A DNA stretch of 64,000 nucleotides from Pseudomonas sp. B21-028 (GTDB lineage: Bacteria > Pseudomonadota > Gammaproteobacteria > Pseudomonadales > Pseudomonadaceae): assembly GCF_024749045.1 (NCBI RefSeq), contig NZ_CP087184.1, forward strand, positions 4,092,001-4,156,000, written 5' to 3'. Below are positions 45,122 through 54,885 of this stretch, piece after piece (position 1 is the stretch's first letter; each line of letters opens with the position of its first letter). The notes under the pieces are model-generated. The model saw nothing but the letters and a program-made list of their open reading frames with translations. It did no database searches and was not told the origin of the DNA. The position numbers were made by a program, and so were the translations under genes.

Positions 45122-45261
45122 TTGGGTCTCCGGTTCCGATGTTCGACATGCTGACAGCCGACCGCGTCGTCGCGCCGGTCTGCCGCATAAAAGACACCTG
45201 GGATTATTGTTCAGATCCACAAGTGCCGGTGCGTACACCGAAGATCCAGTGTGGGGGGGCC

Positions 45262-45351
45262 TGTGGGAGCAAGGCTTGCCCGCGATGAAATCAACGCGGT
45301 TTGAGCTTGGAACAGCATCGCTTTCATCGCGGGCAAGCCATGCTCCCACAG
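45262..45351. repeat. REP pair (REPIN), GCAAGGCTTGCCCGCGA variant
   Basis: Arms TGTGGGAGCAAGGCTTGCCC and CGGGCAAGCCATGCTCCCAC with a ~50-nt spacer containing AACGCGGTTTGAGCTTGGAA. It lies in the 333-nt gap between the divergent glycerate kinase and aldo/keto reductase genes; the rest of the gap holds their promoters. Confidence 0.82.
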
Positions 45352-45454
45352 AGGCTCGTCCATATGGGTTCGGGGGGTTTGTTAAATGTGTTTGATCCGT
45401 GCGGTCGTTCTGGGGTTTGATTGAGCCTTTCCCATCGATAAAAAGGATCTTGTC

Positions 45455-46468
45455 ATGAGCTACCGCACGCTGGGTCACTCCGGGTTACACGTCTCGACAT
45501 TGACCCTGGGCACGATGATGTTCGGCGAACAGACCAGCACCGAAGATTCGCTGCGGATCATCGACAAGGCCTGGGACCAGGGCATCAACTTCATCGACAC
45601 GGCGGACGTCTACACCAATGGCCGCTCAGAGGAAATCGTCGGCGAGGCGATTGCCAGTCGCCGCCAGGAATGGGTGCTCGCCACCAAAGTCGGCTTCGGT
45701 CCGCCGGACGGCGTGCCCAACCGCAGCGGCCTGAGCCGCAAGCATCTGTTCAACGGCATCGAAGCCAGCCTCACCCGGCTGGGCACCGATTACCTGGATA
45801 TCTACTACCTGCACCGGGAAGACCACAATACCCCGCTGCACGTCACCGTGTCGGCCATCGGCGACCTGATCCGCCAAGGCAAGATCCGCTATTGGGGCCT
45901 GTCGAACTACCGTGGCTGGCGCATCGCCGAAGTGATCCGCATCGCCGACAGCCTGGGCATCGACCGGCCGGTGATCAGCCAGCCGCTGTACAACATCGTC
46001 AACCGCCAGGCGGAAACCGAGCAGATCACCGCCGCCCAGAACTATGGCCTTGGCGTGGTACCCTTCAGCCCCCTCGCCCGGGGCGTGCTCAGCGGCAAAT
46101 ATGCGCCGGACGTGGCGCCGGACGCCAACAGCCGCGCCGGCCGCCAGGACAAACGCATCCTGGAAACCGAATGGCGGGTCGAGTCCCTGCGCATTGCCCA
46201 GCAGATCCAGCAGTACACCCGGGATCGGGGCGTGGGTATCGTCGAGTTCGCCATCGCCTGGGTGCTGAACAACCGCGCCGTCACCTCGGCCATCGTCGGG
46301 CCACGTACCGAGGAACAGTGGGATGGCTACACCAAGGCGCAAGCCGTGACGATCACAGCAGAGGACGAAGCCTTCATCGATTCGCTGGTGACGCCGGGGC
46401 ATGCGTCCACGCCTGGGTTCAACGATGTGGGGCATTTCGTGCCGGGGCGTGTGCCGCGCACGTCATAA
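45455..46468 (+). CDS. Aldo/keto reductase
   Basis: The 337-residue TIM-barrel oxidoreductase has the catalytic tetrad regions: FIDTADVYTNGRSEE (Asp, Tyr; residues 49-63), ATKVGF (Lys) and YYLHREDH (His). The NADPH site near AITSAIVGPRTEEQWDG is also present. It resembles the YajO/Tas-like branch that reduces aldehydes. AAGGA precedes the ATG. It is flanked by REPINs on both sides, so probably a single-gene unit. The substrate cannot be assigned. Confidence 0.9.
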   Translation: MSYRTLGHSGLHVSTLTLGTMMFGEQTSTEDSLRIIDKAWDQGINFIDTADVYTNGRSEEIVGEAIASRRQEWVLATKVGFGPPDGVPNRSGLSRKHLFNGIEASLTRLGTDYLDIYYLHREDHNTPLHVTVSAIGDLIRQGKIRYWGLSNYRGWRIAEVIRIADSLGIDRPVISQPLYNIVNRQAETEQITAAQNYGLGVVPFSPLARGVLSGKYAPDVAPDANSRAGRQDKRILETEWRVESLRIAQQIQQYTRDRGVGIVEFAIAWVLNNRAVTSAIVGPRTEEQWDGYTKAQAVTITAEDEAFIDSLVTPGHASTPGFNDVGHFVPGRVPRTS

Positions 46469-46509
46469 AACCACTGAGCGCAGCGAACCTCATTGAGGTG
46501 TGCTGGGCT

Positions 46510-46597
46510 GTGGGAGCAAGGCTTGCCCGCGACGAAGGCGCCTCGGTTCCCAGGTGAATCGCGTTAACTTCATTGCAGGCGAGCCTTGCTCCCACAG
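46510..46597. repeat. REP pair (REPIN), GCAAGGCTTGCCCGCGA variant
   Basis: Arms TGTGGGAGCAAGGCTTGCCC and CAGGCGAGCCTTGCTCCCAC; the spacer is related to that of the copy at 45262. It lies between the reductase gene and rarD. Confidence 0.8.
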
Positions 46598-46645
46598 TGT
46601 TGTGCTCATTGTTCAGGTGCTGTTTCATTCTTCCAGAGAGTTATC

Positions 46646-47530
46646 GTGTCCAAAGGCATCGCCCTATCGGTTTCAGCCTCCGCGCTGTTCGCCGTCATGT
46701 ATTACTACACCTCGCTGCTCTCTCCCTTGAGCGGCCTGGAAATCTTTGGCTGGCGCATGTTGCTGACGATGCCCTGCATGACGGTGTTCATGCTGATGGC
46801 AAAGGAATGGACGCGGGTCACGGAGCTGGTCCGGCGCCTGATCGCCACGCCGCGCCTGTTGCTCGGGGCAATGGCTTCTTCGGCGTTGATGGGGTTGCAA
46901 CTGTGGCTGTTCATGTGGGCGCCGCTCAACGGCTACAGCCTGGATGTGTCGCTGGGGTATTTCCTGTTGCCGCTGTCGATGGTCCTGACCGGACGCCTGT
47001 TCTTTGGCGAGCGCTTGTCCTATTTCCAGAAAATCGCCGTCTTCCTCGCCTCCCTCGGCGTGCTCAACGAGCTGGTCCAGGCCGGCGGTTTTTCCTGGGC
47101 GACCCTTTTGGTGGTGGTGGGTTATCCGATCTATTTCATCCTGCGCAAACGCCTTCGGACCGACCACTTGGGCGGTCTCTGGCTGGACATGGCCCTGATC
47201 GTGCCGGTGGCGCTGTGGTTCGTGCAAAGCGGCGAACAGGGTTTCGCCGTCTTCGATCAGCACCCGTGGTTATCGCTACTGATCCCCGTGCTCGGCGTGA
47301 TCAGCACCTCAGCGCTGGTGACCTACATCGTCGCCAGCCGGTTGCTGCCGTTCAGCCTGTTCGGGTTGTTGAGCTACGTCGAACCGGTGTTGCTGCTCGG
47401 CGTTGCGCTGCTGTTGGGAGAAAGCATCAAGGCCAACGAGTGGCTGACCTACATCCCCATCTGGCTGGCGGTGGCGGTGTTGGTATTCGAAGGCTTCAAG
47501 CACCTGACGCGGCAGCGGCGCCGGACTTGA
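46646..47530 (+). CDS. rarD: RarD-type EamA permease
   Basis: The 294-residue inner-membrane protein has ten predicted helices in two EamA halves. Signatures of the RarD subgroup are GLQLWLFMWAPLNGYSLDVSLGYFLLPL (about residues 89-116) and LSYVEPVLLLGVALLLGE near the end. The GTG at 46646 was chosen because it directly precedes SKGIALSVSASALFAVMYYY, the first helix. A longer frame to ATG 46586 would start inside the REP arm. Annotated RarD proteins link historically to chloramphenicol sensitivity, but substrates are unknown. Confidence 0.85.
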   Translation: MSKGIALSVSASALFAVMYYYTSLLSPLSGLEIFGWRMLLTMPCMTVFMLMAKEWTRVTELVRRLIATPRLLLGAMASSALMGLQLWLFMWAPLNGYSLDVSLGYFLLPLSMVLTGRLFFGERLSYFQKIAVFLASLGVLNELVQAGGFSWATLLVVVGYPIYFILRKRLRTDHLGGLWLDMALIVPVALWFVQSGEQGFAVFDQHPWLSLLIPVLGVISTSALVTYIVASRLLPFSLFGLLSYVEPVLLLGVALLLGESIKANEWLTYIPIWLAVAVLVFEGFKHLTRQRRRT

Positions 47531-47534
47531 CCCA

Positions 47535-47624
47535 TGTGGGAGCGAGCCTGCTCGCGATGACGGCCTGCCAGTCAATGCACTGGTGACTGACACACCGCCA
47601 TCGCGAGCAGGCTCGCTCCCACAG
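47535..47624. repeat. REP pair (REPIN)
   Basis: Arms TGTGGGAGCGAGCCTGCTCG and GAGCAGGCTCGCTCCCACAG around a ~45-nt spacer. It lies between the convergent rarD and hpd genes. Confidence 0.85.
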
Positions 47625-47634
47625 GATTCGGGTA

Positions 47635-48711
47635 TTACTCGGTCGCCAACACCCCACGCCGCACCTGGTCACGCTCGATGGACTCGAACAGCGCCTTGAA
47701 GTTGCCTTCGCCAAACCCATCGTCGCCCTTGCGCTGGATGAATTCGAAGAACACCGGCCCCATCAGGGTCTCCGAGAAGATCTGCAGCAGCAGGCGCCTG
47801 TCGTCCGGGTTGGAAGAACCGTCCAGCAGGATGCCCCGCGATTGCAGTTCATCCACCGGCTCGCCATGGTTCGGCAAACGGCCTTCGAGCATCTCGTAGT
47901 AGGTGTCCGGCGGCGCGGTCATGAAGCGCATGCCGATCTTCTTCAGCGCATCCCAGGTCTTGATCAGGTCGTCGGTGAGGAACGCCACGTGCTGGATGCC
48001 CTCGCCGTTGAACTGCATCAGGAACTCTTCGATCTGCCCGGCGCCCTTGGACGACTCTTCGTTCAACGGAATACGGATCATGCCGTCCGGGGCGGTCATG
48101 GCCTTGGACGTCAGGCCGGTGTATTCGCCCTTGATGTCGAAGTAACGGATCTCGCGGAAGTTGAACAGCTTCTCGTAGAAGCCCGCCCAGTAGGCCATGC
48201 GGCCGCGATATACGTTGTGGGTCAGGTGGTCGATGATCTTCAGGCCCGCGCCCACCGGATGACGGTCGACGCCTTCGAGGAACACGAAGTCGATGTCATA
48301 GATCGAGCTGCCTTCGCCAAAACGGTCGATCAGGTACAGCGGCGCGCCACCGATGCCCTTGATCGCCGGCAGGTTCAGCTCCATCGGGCCGGTTTCGATA
48401 TGGATCGGCTGGGCACCGAGTTCCAGGGCACGCCGGTAGGCCAGCTGCGAATCCTTGACCCGGAACGCCATGCCGCAGACCGACGGACCATGCTCGGCTG
48501 CAAAGTACGAGGCCACGCTGTGGGGTTCGTTGTTGAGGATCAGGTTGATCGCGCCCTGGCGATACAGGTGCACGTCCTTGGAACGGTGCGTGGCGACTTT
48601 GGTGAAGCCCATGATCTCGAAGATCGGCTCCAGGGTATTGGGTGTAGGGGATGCGAATTCGATGAATTCAAAGCCCATCAGGCCCATCGGGTTTTCATAT
48701 AGATCTGCCAT
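47635..48711 (-). CDS. hpd: 4-hydroxyphenylpyruvate dioxygenase
   Basis: The 358-residue protein has two vicinal-oxygen-chelate halves. The iron ligands lie in [13 protein letters not shown] (His, about residues 161-173), [12 protein letters not shown] (His, about 237-248) and [20 protein letters not shown] (Glu, near 320). It makes homogentisate from 4-hydroxyphenylpyruvate in tyrosine catabolism, with loss of CO2. The start [10 protein letters not shown] is the usual pseudomonad N-terminus. It appears to be a single-gene unit with 248 nt of non-coding DNA upstream. Confidence 0.96.
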   Translation of the reverse strand: MADLYENPMGLMGFEFIEFASPTPNTLEPIFEIMGFTKVATHRSKDVHLYRQGAINLILNNEPHSVASYFAAEHGPSVCGMAFRVKDSQLAYRRALELGAQPIHIETGPMELNLPAIKGIGGAPLYLIDRFGEGSSIYDIDFVFLEGVDRHPVGAGLKIIDHLTHNVYRGRMAYWAGFYEKLFNFREIRYFDIKGEYTGLTSKAMTAPDGMIRIPLNEESSKGAGQIEEFLMQFNGEGIQHVAFLTDDLIKTWDALKKIGMRFMTAPPDTYYEMLEGRLPNHGEPVDELQSRGILLDGSSNPDDRRLLLQIFSETLMGPVFFEFIQRKGDDGFGEGNFKALFESIERDQVRRGVLATE

Positions 48712-48959
48712 GTCGGCGCCTCATCATGCTTGTCAATTAACGGAACGTTAGTTGCTGGCCATGCTGAGGGCACACGGTGGCGCGCAGGAGATACCGCGAA
48801 CGCTGCGGGCGAGGAAATCGCCATAGATCAGTTGTAACCCAAGTATCTTCATTGTCGACCCAAGGCTTTTGCGGGCGAGGCTTCTGCTGCCAGAAGACGT
48901 TATTCTTATATGCGTAAACCGATTCTACACAGCGTAACCGGATTTGTCCGCCTCCTCTA

Positions 48960-49904
48960 TCAAATCGCCTTTCCCGCCGCCCGCGCAAGGGGTCTGTTGC
49001 ACAGGAAGATGCCCGTCAGGATCAACCCGCCGCCCACGCACATCAAGGCCGTGAGCCGTTCGTCCAATAGCAGCGCCCCCAGCAGCACCGCCGTCAGCGG
49101 GTTGAGCGCGATGAATACCCCGGAACGGGTTGCGCCGATCCGGCGGATGCCGTCGTACCAGGCGATGTAGGCCAGGGCTGAGCCCAATACACCAAGGTAA
49201 AGCAAGCTCAGCCATTGCCTGATGTCCAGCCCGTGCAGGGCTTCGAAGCGAACCTCGCCCCCGGCCGCACAGGCCAGCCACAACATCGCCGTGCCCAGCA
49301 GGATCGACCAGGTTACCGTCTGCAATGGGCCGAGGCTTTCATTCAAGCTTCGGGAAAACAGCGAATAAATGCCCCACCCCAGTACGCAGCCGAAAATCAG
49401 CAGATCACCGATCCAGCCCTGCGCGGACGCCTCCAGCAAGGAAGGATCGCGACTGACGATGACCAGCCCCGCGCCGCCGATGCACAGCACGATTCCACCC
49501 ACTTTCAACCGGCTCAGCCGCTCCTTGAACAGCCACCAGGACGCCAGGCCGATCACCGCCGGGTTCAAGGCCACGATCAGCGAGGCCCGCGACGCATTGA
49601 TGTAGTGCAAGCCATAGAAGAAACACAGGTTGTAGAAAAGGATGCCGAAGAACCCCAGCACCGCCAGTTGCAGGCCCTGTTTCACGGTGGGCCTGGCCAG
49701 CGGGATCCGCACCAGTCCGAGGAACAGCAGCAGCGCCCCACTGGCCAGCAGGAAACGCAGGCTGGCCGCCAGCAAGGGCGCCAGGGCATCGGACAGGATC
49801 CTGCCGGCCACGAAGGTACCGCCCCAGATCATGGTGACCATGGACAGCTTCAGGTAGACAGGCAGGTCCGAGGGGGTCGAAAGGGTGTGTTCGAGGTTTT
49901 TCAT
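48960..49904 (-). CDS. EamA family transporter (DMT superfamily)
   Basis: The 314-residue protein has ten predicted transmembrane helices in two EamA repeats, with MIWGGTFVAGRI in helix 1 and ALAYIAWYDGIRRIGATRSGVF between helices 8 and 9. Such proteins export amino acids or metabolites. The divergent LysR-type gene 230 nt away (with a repeat between) is a likely regulator. The substrate is not known. Confidence 0.9.
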   Translation of the reverse strand: MKNLEHTLSTPSDLPVYLKLSMVTMIWGGTFVAGRILSDALAPLLAASLRFLLASGALLLFLGLVRIPLARPTVKQGLQLAVLGFFGILFYNLCFFYGLHYINASRASLIVALNPAVIGLASWWLFKERLSRLKVGGIVLCIGGAGLVIVSRDPSLLEASAQGWIGDLLIFGCVLGWGIYSLFSRSLNESLGPLQTVTWSILLGTAMLWLACAAGGEVRFEALHGLDIRQWLSLLYLGVLGSALAYIAWYDGIRRIGATRSGVFIALNPLTAVLLGALLLDERLTALMCVGGGLILTGIFLCNRPLARAAGKAI

Positions 49905-49940
49905 GGGTCACCACAGACAAATGAATCGGGTTACACAACC

Positions 49941-50059
49941 TTGTGGCGAGGGGATTTATCCCCGCTGGAGCGCGTAGCGGTCCCTTTGAATGACCTGTCG
50001 TATCGCAAGATTTTGGGGCCACTACGCTGCCCAGCGGGGATAAATCCCCTCGCCACAAG
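49941..50059. repeat. Long inverted-repeat element, variant centre
   Basis: Outer arms are as in the other copies (TGTGGCGAGGGGATTTATCC and complement). The inner part is GCTGGAGCGCGTAGCGGTCC...GGGGCCACTACGCTGCCCAG, not the usual GCTGCGAAGCAGCCC stem. It appears to be a chimera or a diverged subfamily. Confidence 0.8.
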
Positions 50060-50134
50060 GTTTGTCTATTCAGTTCGAATCGGATGCCCCATTATCCAGC
50101 TCATATAAAGTCATCGTAAAATGAGCATTTCCTC

Positions 50135-51001
50135 ATGACCCTCACCCAACTCGAAATCTTCTCCCTGGTCGCCGAGCTGCGTGGCTTTACCGCCGCGGCG
50201 ACACGGTTGGGCATCAGCCAGTCGGCGGTGTCCCACGCCATCAAGGCGCTGGAACAGGAACTGGGGGTCGAACTGCTCAGGCGTCACCAGTCCGTAGTGG
50301 AACTCAGCGACATCGGCCAGCAACTGCTCCTGCGCGCCCGCGCCATGCTTGGACTGGCCAATACCCTGCGCCAGGAAGCCGCCGACGCCCGCGGCATGCG
50401 CCGTGGCACTTTGCGCATCGGCTCGTTCGGCCCGACCTCATCGATGAAGCTGTTGCCCACCATTCTGCAACGCTATCGGGCCTTGCATCCGGGTATTGAA
50501 GTGCACATCGACGAAGGGCCGGACCGGCAAGTCATCCAATGGCTGGATGAACGACGGATCGATGTCGGCTTCGTGGTGCTGCCCGAGGACCGTTTCGATA
50601 CGTTCGCCCTTACGGAAGACCAGATGGTGGCCCTCCTTCCCACTGCCCATCCCCTGGCCGCTCGAACCAGCCTGAGCCTCAGCGACCTGTGCGGCGATCC
50701 CTTCGTGCTCACCGAAGCCGGATCGGCGGAGTTGGTCACGCGCCTGTTCAATGCCGCCCGGCTCACACCGAATGTGCGCTATCGCTGTTCACAACTGCTC
50801 AGCACATTGAACACCGTCAGCCGGGGTGAGGCCCTGACCGTGGTCTCCGAGGGCTCGCTGCCGGAGGGGGATCATCAGGGCTTCGTCATCCGGCCCTTGT
50901 CGCCCCCGGTTCCGCGCCGGATCGGCCTGGCGGTGCTGGACAGTCGCCAGGTTTCGCCCGCCACTCGGGCATTTATCGAGTTGGCCTCGTCTATCGAATG
51001 A
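50135..51001 (+). CDS. LysR-family transcriptional regulator
   Basis: The 288-residue protein has the standard N-terminal winged HTH (MTLTQLEIFSLVAELRGFTAAATRLGISQSAVSHAIKALE pattern, residues 1-40, then LGVELLRR). A periplasmic-binding-like effector domain (about 92-285) follows. It is divergent from the EamA transporter gene, which it probably controls. The ATG directly precedes the family N-terminus. The effector is not known. Confidence 0.93.
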   Translation: MTLTQLEIFSLVAELRGFTAAATRLGISQSAVSHAIKALEQELGVELLRRHQSVVELSDIGQQLLLRARAMLGLANTLRQEAADARGMRRGTLRIGSFGPTSSMKLLPTILQRYRALHPGIEVHIDEGPDRQVIQWLDERRIDVGFVVLPEDRFDTFALTEDQMVALLPTAHPLAARTSLSLSDLCGDPFVLTEAGSAELVTRLFNAARLTPNVRYRCSQLLSTLNTVSRGEALTVVSEGSLPEGDHQGFVIRPLSPPVPRRIGLAVLDSRQVSPATRAFIELASSIE

Positions 51002-51323
51002 AGAAAAGACCGGGTTTCACTGGACGATCTCGTAGTGCCACCCATCGACAATCGAAGCACAACTTCAATCGGATTACTCATCTGAATCTATACTTGGTAC
51101 ACACACCGGCCTTGCGCAGACAGCGATGCAACTTGAGGAAAACGTTTGCTCTTGTTACATGAGGAAAAAGATACGATTTACACTTTCCGGTTTAACTACT
51201 ACAATTTTTCTGCCTGTGCTGGATAGCAGGAGAGTCATTTATCACCGAGGCGCTTCAAAGCGCTTGGCTTATAGCTTTGTCTGCGGTTGGTCTCAGCCAA
51301 ATATTTGATTGGAGTAACGATAA
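51002..51323 (+). other. A+T-rich leader/promoter region of the MvaU-like gene
   Basis: These 322 nt contain A+T-rich stretches (for example 51168-51210, TTTACTACTACAATTTTTCT), which are unusual for this genome. A 60-codon open frame at 51126-51308 has no ribosome-binding site or coding character. H-NS-family genes often autoregulate through A+T-rich promoters, so this is likely the control region. No discrete RNA gene can be named. Confidence 0.45.
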
Positions 51324-51689
51324 TTGTCCAGACTCGTTGAATTTCGTAAAGCCGAAAAGGCCCTTCAGGATCAGCTCAAACAGTTGGAATTGCTGAAGAA
51401 TGATGCCGGGCTCAAGAAAGAAATCGAATTCGAAGAAAAGCTCCAGGGACTGATGAAGACCTACGGCAAGGGCCTGCGCGATATCATCGCAATTCTTGAC
51501 CCGAACCCGTCAAAAGCGGGCTCTTCATCGGCCAAGGCGCCTAAAACCCGCCGTGCGCGGGTGGTCAAGGTCTATCAGAACCCGCACACCGGCGAACTGA
51601 TCGAAACCAAGGGCGGTAATCACCGCGGCCTGAAAGCCTGGAAAGAACAATACGGCGCGAGCACCGTCGACTCCTGGGTACGTACCTGA
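51324..51689 (+). CDS. MvaT/MvaU-family H-NS-like xenogeneic silencer (TTG start)
   Basis: The 121-residue protein has a coiled-coil oligomerisation half (about residues 1-60, FRKAEKALQDQLKQLELLKN then EFEEKLQGLMKTYGKGLRDI). A basic linker (KAPKTRRARVVK) and the DNA-binding domain YQNPHTGELIETKGGNHRGL follow, with the Lys-Gly-Gly-Asn minor-groove loop. It closely follows the MvaU pattern, so it probably coats A+T-rich, horizontally acquired DNA. The start is TTG, preceded by GGAG at 51311-51314; no ATG or GTG fits. A strong terminator follows, giving a single-gene unit. Confidence 0.92.
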   Translation: MSRLVEFRKAEKALQDQLKQLELLKNDAGLKKEIEFEEKLQGLMKTYGKGLRDIIAILDPNPSKAGSSSAKAPKTRRARVVKVYQNPHTGELIETKGGNHRGLKAWKEQYGASTVDSWVRT

Positions 51690-51704
51690 CATCCAGGATG
51701 AATT

Positions 51705-51732
51705 AAAAAGCCCTGGACACCCAGGGCTTTTT
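51705..51732 (+). terminator. Intrinsic terminator after the MvaU-like gene
   Basis: AAAAAGCCCTGG (51705-51716), loop ACAC, CCAGGGCTTTTT (51721-51732): a perfect 12-bp stem ending in a T-run, usable in both directions. The next gene is convergent. Confidence 0.93.
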
Positions 51733-51780
51733 CATGGATTCAAACTTCTGGAGTAGGCCTGGCGCATTAGGCTGATAGCC

Positions 51781-52317
51781 TTATAGTTTCAGACTATTTC
51801 GTACTGCCTGTATTTCATCCTGGCTTTCAACAAACACCTGCGCCTGTCCCGCATAGGACAGAACATAAGCCCGGCCTTCATTAAGTGCTGCCACCAGTGT
51901 CTGAGACAACACATGTCGGCCGTTCTGCGTGATCGTACAAGTAGTTTCCAGGGCGCTTACCCCGCCCAATTGGGAAGCATGAATCTTATTGCATACACTT
52001 TGATAACCACCCTGGAAAAAATCCTTCTGGATTGACTTGCGCATTTCCAGGAGCACGCCTTGCAAGTTGACTTGATGATCGGGCTCGATAGGCGTTGCGG
52101 TCAGTTCCATGACCATGACGGCATTACCTGCCGGGTCATTCTTGGTCGCCCGTTGTCGAGAGGTTCCCGGCACCGCCGGCGCGGCAGACGCATCGGAAGG
52201 CAGCGGCTCGATGAACCAACCCTGGGGCCAGGTGACCTGTGGTTCGGCGGCCTGGACGCCGGCGCTCGCGGCCATGGCAAAAAACAGGACGAACAACGAA
52301 AGGAACGGTCGAATCAT
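51781..52317 (-). CDS. Exported protein, DUF4946-like
   Basis: The 178-residue protein has a Sec signal peptide (about residues 1-24, ending GVQAAE). The mature part has ITWPQGWF-like (VTWPQGWFIEPLP) and VMVMELTATPI segments and a single cysteine pair (VCNKI and TTCTIT). It resembles the small pseudomonad-specific DUF4946 exported proteins of unknown role; the family name is given with moderate confidence. ATG 52317 is the only start giving a signal peptide. It is divergent from gloA by 172 nt. Confidence 0.65.
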   Translation of the reverse strand: MIRPFLSLFVLFFAMAASAGVQAAEPQVTWPQGWFIEPLPSDASAAPAVPGTSRQRATKNDPAGNAVMVMELTATPIEPDHQVNLQGVLLEMRKSIQKDFFQGGYQSVCNKIHASQLGGVSALETTCTITQNGRHVLSQTLVAALNEGRAYVLSYAGQAQVFVESQDEIQAVRNSLKL

Positions 52318-52489
52318 TGCGCTGCACTCAAGGACGAATCGCGAAGTCTGAAGCTCACTGCTGCACCAGGCAATAGCCATACACGGTTTGGCGATGCCGC
52401 GGCCCCTGCGTATCATGTTTGACACAAGCCACGGAACCGTCGCGCCAAGCCCCGCGACGTCGTTGCCCACTTATTTTTCCGGAGGACCC

Positions 52490-53011
52490 ATGAGCCTGCA
52501 CGAACTCGACACTTTCCCGGGCGTCACCGCCCAACCCGATGCCGCCACGGCCAACTTCGTCTTCAATCACACCATGCTGCGGGTCAAGGACATTACCAAG
52601 TCCCTGGATTTCTATACCCGTGTCCTGGGCTTCTCGCTGGTGGAAAAACGCGACTTCCCCGAAGCCGAGTTCAGCCTGTATTTCCTCGCGCTGGTGGACA
52701 AGCGCCAGATCCCGGCGGACGCTGCGGCGCGCACCGAGTGGATGAAATCGATCCCCGGCATCCTTGAACTGACTCACAACCATGGCACCGAAAGCGACCC
52801 GGCATTCGCTTACCACAACGGCAACACCGATCCACGCGGGTTCGGTCACATCTGCATCTCGGTACCGGATGTAGTCGCCGCCTGCGAACGCTTCGAAGCG
52901 TTGGGCTGTGATTTCCAGAAGCGCCTGAGCGACGGCCGCATGAAAAGCCTGGCGTTCATCAAGGACCCGGATGGCTACTGGGTCGAGATTATCCAGCCTG
53001 CGCCGCTCTGA
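52490..53011 (+). CDS. gloA: Lactoylglutathione lyase (glyoxalase I)
   Basis: The 173-residue enzyme has the metal ligands in NHTMLRVKD (His, about residues 24-32), [10 protein letters not shown] (Glu, near 92), GFGHICISV (His, near 118) and YWVEIIQ (Glu, near 166). It turns the methylglyoxal-glutathione hemithioacetal into S-lactoylglutathione. Length and the N-terminus MSLHELDT agree with P. putida GloA. GGAGG at 52481-52485 fixes the start at 52490, rather than 52388. Confidence 0.95.
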   Translation: MSLHELDTFPGVTAQPDAATANFVFNHTMLRVKDITKSLDFYTRVLGFSLVEKRDFPEAEFSLYFLALVDKRQIPADAAARTEWMKSIPGILELTHNHGTESDPAFAYHNGNTDPRGFGHICISVPDVVAACERFEALGCDFQKRLSDGRMKSLAFIKDPDGYWVEIIQPAPL

Positions 53012-53028
53012 CGCTCACCTTGACCTCA

Positions 53029-53118
53029 TGTGGGAGCGAGCCTGCTCGCGATGAGGCCCGGCCAGTCGACACTCGTTGCCTGATCTGACGCCATCGCGAG
53101 CAGGCTCGCTCCCACAGG
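53029..53118. repeat. REP pair (REPIN)
   Basis: Arms TGTGGGAGCGAGCCTGCTCG and GAGCAGGCTCGCTCCCACAG. The spacer contains ATGAGGCCCGGCCAG, also found beside the copy at 24719, so these two share ancestry. It lies between convergent gloA and ahpF. Confidence 0.85.
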
Positions 53119-53146
53119 GCTCGGTGGCGGTATGAAAGCTCAACAA

Positions 53147-53177
53147 AAAACCCCATGGGCCAGGCCCACGGGGTTTT
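53147..53177 (-). terminator. Intrinsic terminator of ahpF
   Basis: AAAACCCCATGGGCC and GGCCCACGGGGTTTT form a stem with one A/C mismatch and a very short loop, with runs on both sides (AAAAAA before and TTTTGTTTTT after). It sits 22 nt beyond the ahpF stop and can also stop gloA transcripts. Confidence 0.85.
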
Positions 53178-53198
53178 GTTTTTCCAGCGTTCGGCGGC

Positions 53199-54761
53199 TT
53201 ATGCCGGCGCGGAAGTACGGATCAGATGGTCGAAGGCGCTCAACGAGGCCTTGGCCCCCTCGCCTACGGCGATCACGATCTGCTTGTATGGCACAGTGGT
53301 CACATCACCGGCGGCGAACACGCCGGGGATAGAGGTTTCCCCCCGGGCGTCGACGATGATCTCGCCACGGGGTGACAGCTCGACGATGCCCTTGAGCCAA
53401 TCGGTGTTGGGCAACAGGCCGATCTGCACGAAGATCCCCTCCAGCGTCACGTCGCGCACTTCACCACTTGGACGATCCTTGTAGCGCAGGCCATTGACCT
53501 TCTGACCGTCGCCCGTCACTTCGGTGGTCTGCGCGTTGGTGATCACCGTCACGTTCGGCAAGCTGTGCAGTTTGCGCTGCAACACCGCATCGGCGCGCAA
53601 TTGCACATCGAACTCCAGCAAAGTGACATGGGCGACGATGCCGGCCAGGTCGATGGCCGCTTCGACACCGGAGTTGCCCCCGCCGATCACCGCCACGCGC
53701 TTGCCCTTGAACAGCGGACCGTCACAGTGCGGGCAGTACGCCACGCCCTTGTTGCGGTATTGCTGCTCGCCCGGCACGTTCATTTCACGCCAGCGGGCGC
53801 CGGTCGCCAGGATCACGGTCCTGGCGTTGAGGCGCGCGCCGCTGGCGAACCGGACTTCGTGCAGTGCGCCGTCCGTGCCAGGCACCAGCGCATCGGCGCG
53901 TTGCAGGTTCATGATGTCCACGTCGTACTGCTTCACGTGCTCTTCCAGGGCGACGGCCAGTTTCGGCCCTTCGGTTTCCTGGACCGAGATGAAGTTCTCG
54001 ATGGCCATGGTATCGAGCACCTGGCCGCCGAAACGTTCGGCCGCCACACCGGTGCGGATGCCTTTACGGGCCGCGTAGATCGCCGCCGACGCACCGGCCG
54101 GGCCACCACCGACCACCAGCACATCGAAGGCGTCCTTGGCGCTGATTTTCTCGGCCTGGCGTTCGCTGCCGCTGGTGTCGATCTTGGCGAGAATCTCTTC
54201 CAGGCCCATGCGGCCCTGACCAAAGTTCTGACCGTTCAGGTAGATACTCGGCACGGCCATGATCTGACGCTCATCGACCTCGGCCTGAAACAGCGCGCCG
54301 TCGATGGCGACGTGGCGGATGTTCGGGTTCAGCACCGCCATCAGGTTCAGCGCCTGGACCACGTCCGGGCAGTTCTGGCACGACAGCGAGAAATAGGTCT
54401 CGAAGTTGAACTCGCCTTCAAGGGCGCGGATCTGTTCAATGACTTCGACACTGGCCTTCGAAGGGTGACCGCCGACTTGCAGCAAGGCCAGCACCAACGA
54501 AGTGAATTCGTGGCCCATGGGAATACCGGCGAAACGCAGGCTGATATCGGCTCCCGGGCGGTTCAACGAGAACGACGGCTTGCGCGCATCGGTGCCGTTG
54601 TCGAGCAAGATGATCTGGGTAGAGAGACTGGCAATGTCTTTGAGCAGCGCCAGCATTTCCTGGGATTTCGCACCGTCGTCGAGGGATGCAACGATCTCGA
54701 TCGGTTGGGTGACCCGTTCCAGATATGACTTCAACTGAGCTTTAAGATTGGCGTCCAACAT
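53199..54761 (-). CDS. ahpF: Alkyl hydroperoxide reductase subunit F
   Basis: The 520-residue flavoprotein reduces AhpC with NADH. It has the N-terminal tandem thioredoxin-like module with the CQNC pair (about residues 128-131), the FAD site [19 protein letters not shown], the redox disulfide in YCPHCDG, and the NAD site [16 protein letters not shown] 54761 (MLDANLK) matches known AhpF N-termini; an in-frame ATG five codons upstream (54776) is possible. It follows ahpC on the same strand, but a terminator-like hairpin lies between them. Confidence 0.95.
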   Translation of the reverse strand: MLDANLKAQLKSYLERVTQPIEIVASLDDGAKSQEMLALLKDIASLSTQIILLDNGTDARKPSFSLNRPGADISLRFAGIPMGHEFTSLVLALLQVGGHPSKASVEVIEQIRALEGEFNFETYFSLSCQNCPDVVQALNLMAVLNPNIRHVAIDGALFQAEVDERQIMAVPSIYLNGQNFGQGRMGLEEILAKIDTSGSERQAEKISAKDAFDVLVVGGGPAGASAAIYAARKGIRTGVAAERFGGQVLDTMAIENFISVQETEGPKLAVALEEHVKQYDVDIMNLQRADALVPGTDGALHEVRFASGARLNARTVILATGARWREMNVPGEQQYRNKGVAYCPHCDGPLFKGKRVAVIGGGNSGVEAAIDLAGIVAHVTLLEFDVQLRADAVLQRKLHSLPNVTVITNAQTTEVTGDGQKVNGLRYKDRPSGEVRDVTLEGIFVQIGLLPNTDWLKGIVELSPRGEIIVDARGETSIPGVFAAGDVTTVPYKQIVIAVGEGAKASLSAFDHLIRTSAPA

Positions 54762-54797
54762 ACGGGCGATTTCCATTTTTTGAATTTCAGAAAAAAC

Positions 54798-54829
54798 AAC
54801 GCCCGAGCGAATCTCGCCCGGGCGTTTTT
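54798..54829. terminator. Terminator-like hairpin between ahpC and ahpF
   Basis: AACGCCCGAGCGA pairs with CTCGCCCGGGCGTT apart from one mismatch, with a T-run on either strand (TTTTT on plus, the complement of AAAAAA at 54791 on minus). For minus-strand transcription it would reduce read-through from ahpC to ahpF, fitting the much higher need for AhpC. Confidence 0.82.
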
Positions 54830-54885
54830 GGGGGCGAAGCGGCTTACTTGATCAAGAGCTGATCGCCCTCGGATAACTCATGGAC

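Noticed and set aside
51126..51308. 60-codon frame before the MvaU-like gene
   Set aside because: No ribosome-binding site, no coding character, and lies in an A+T-rich control region.
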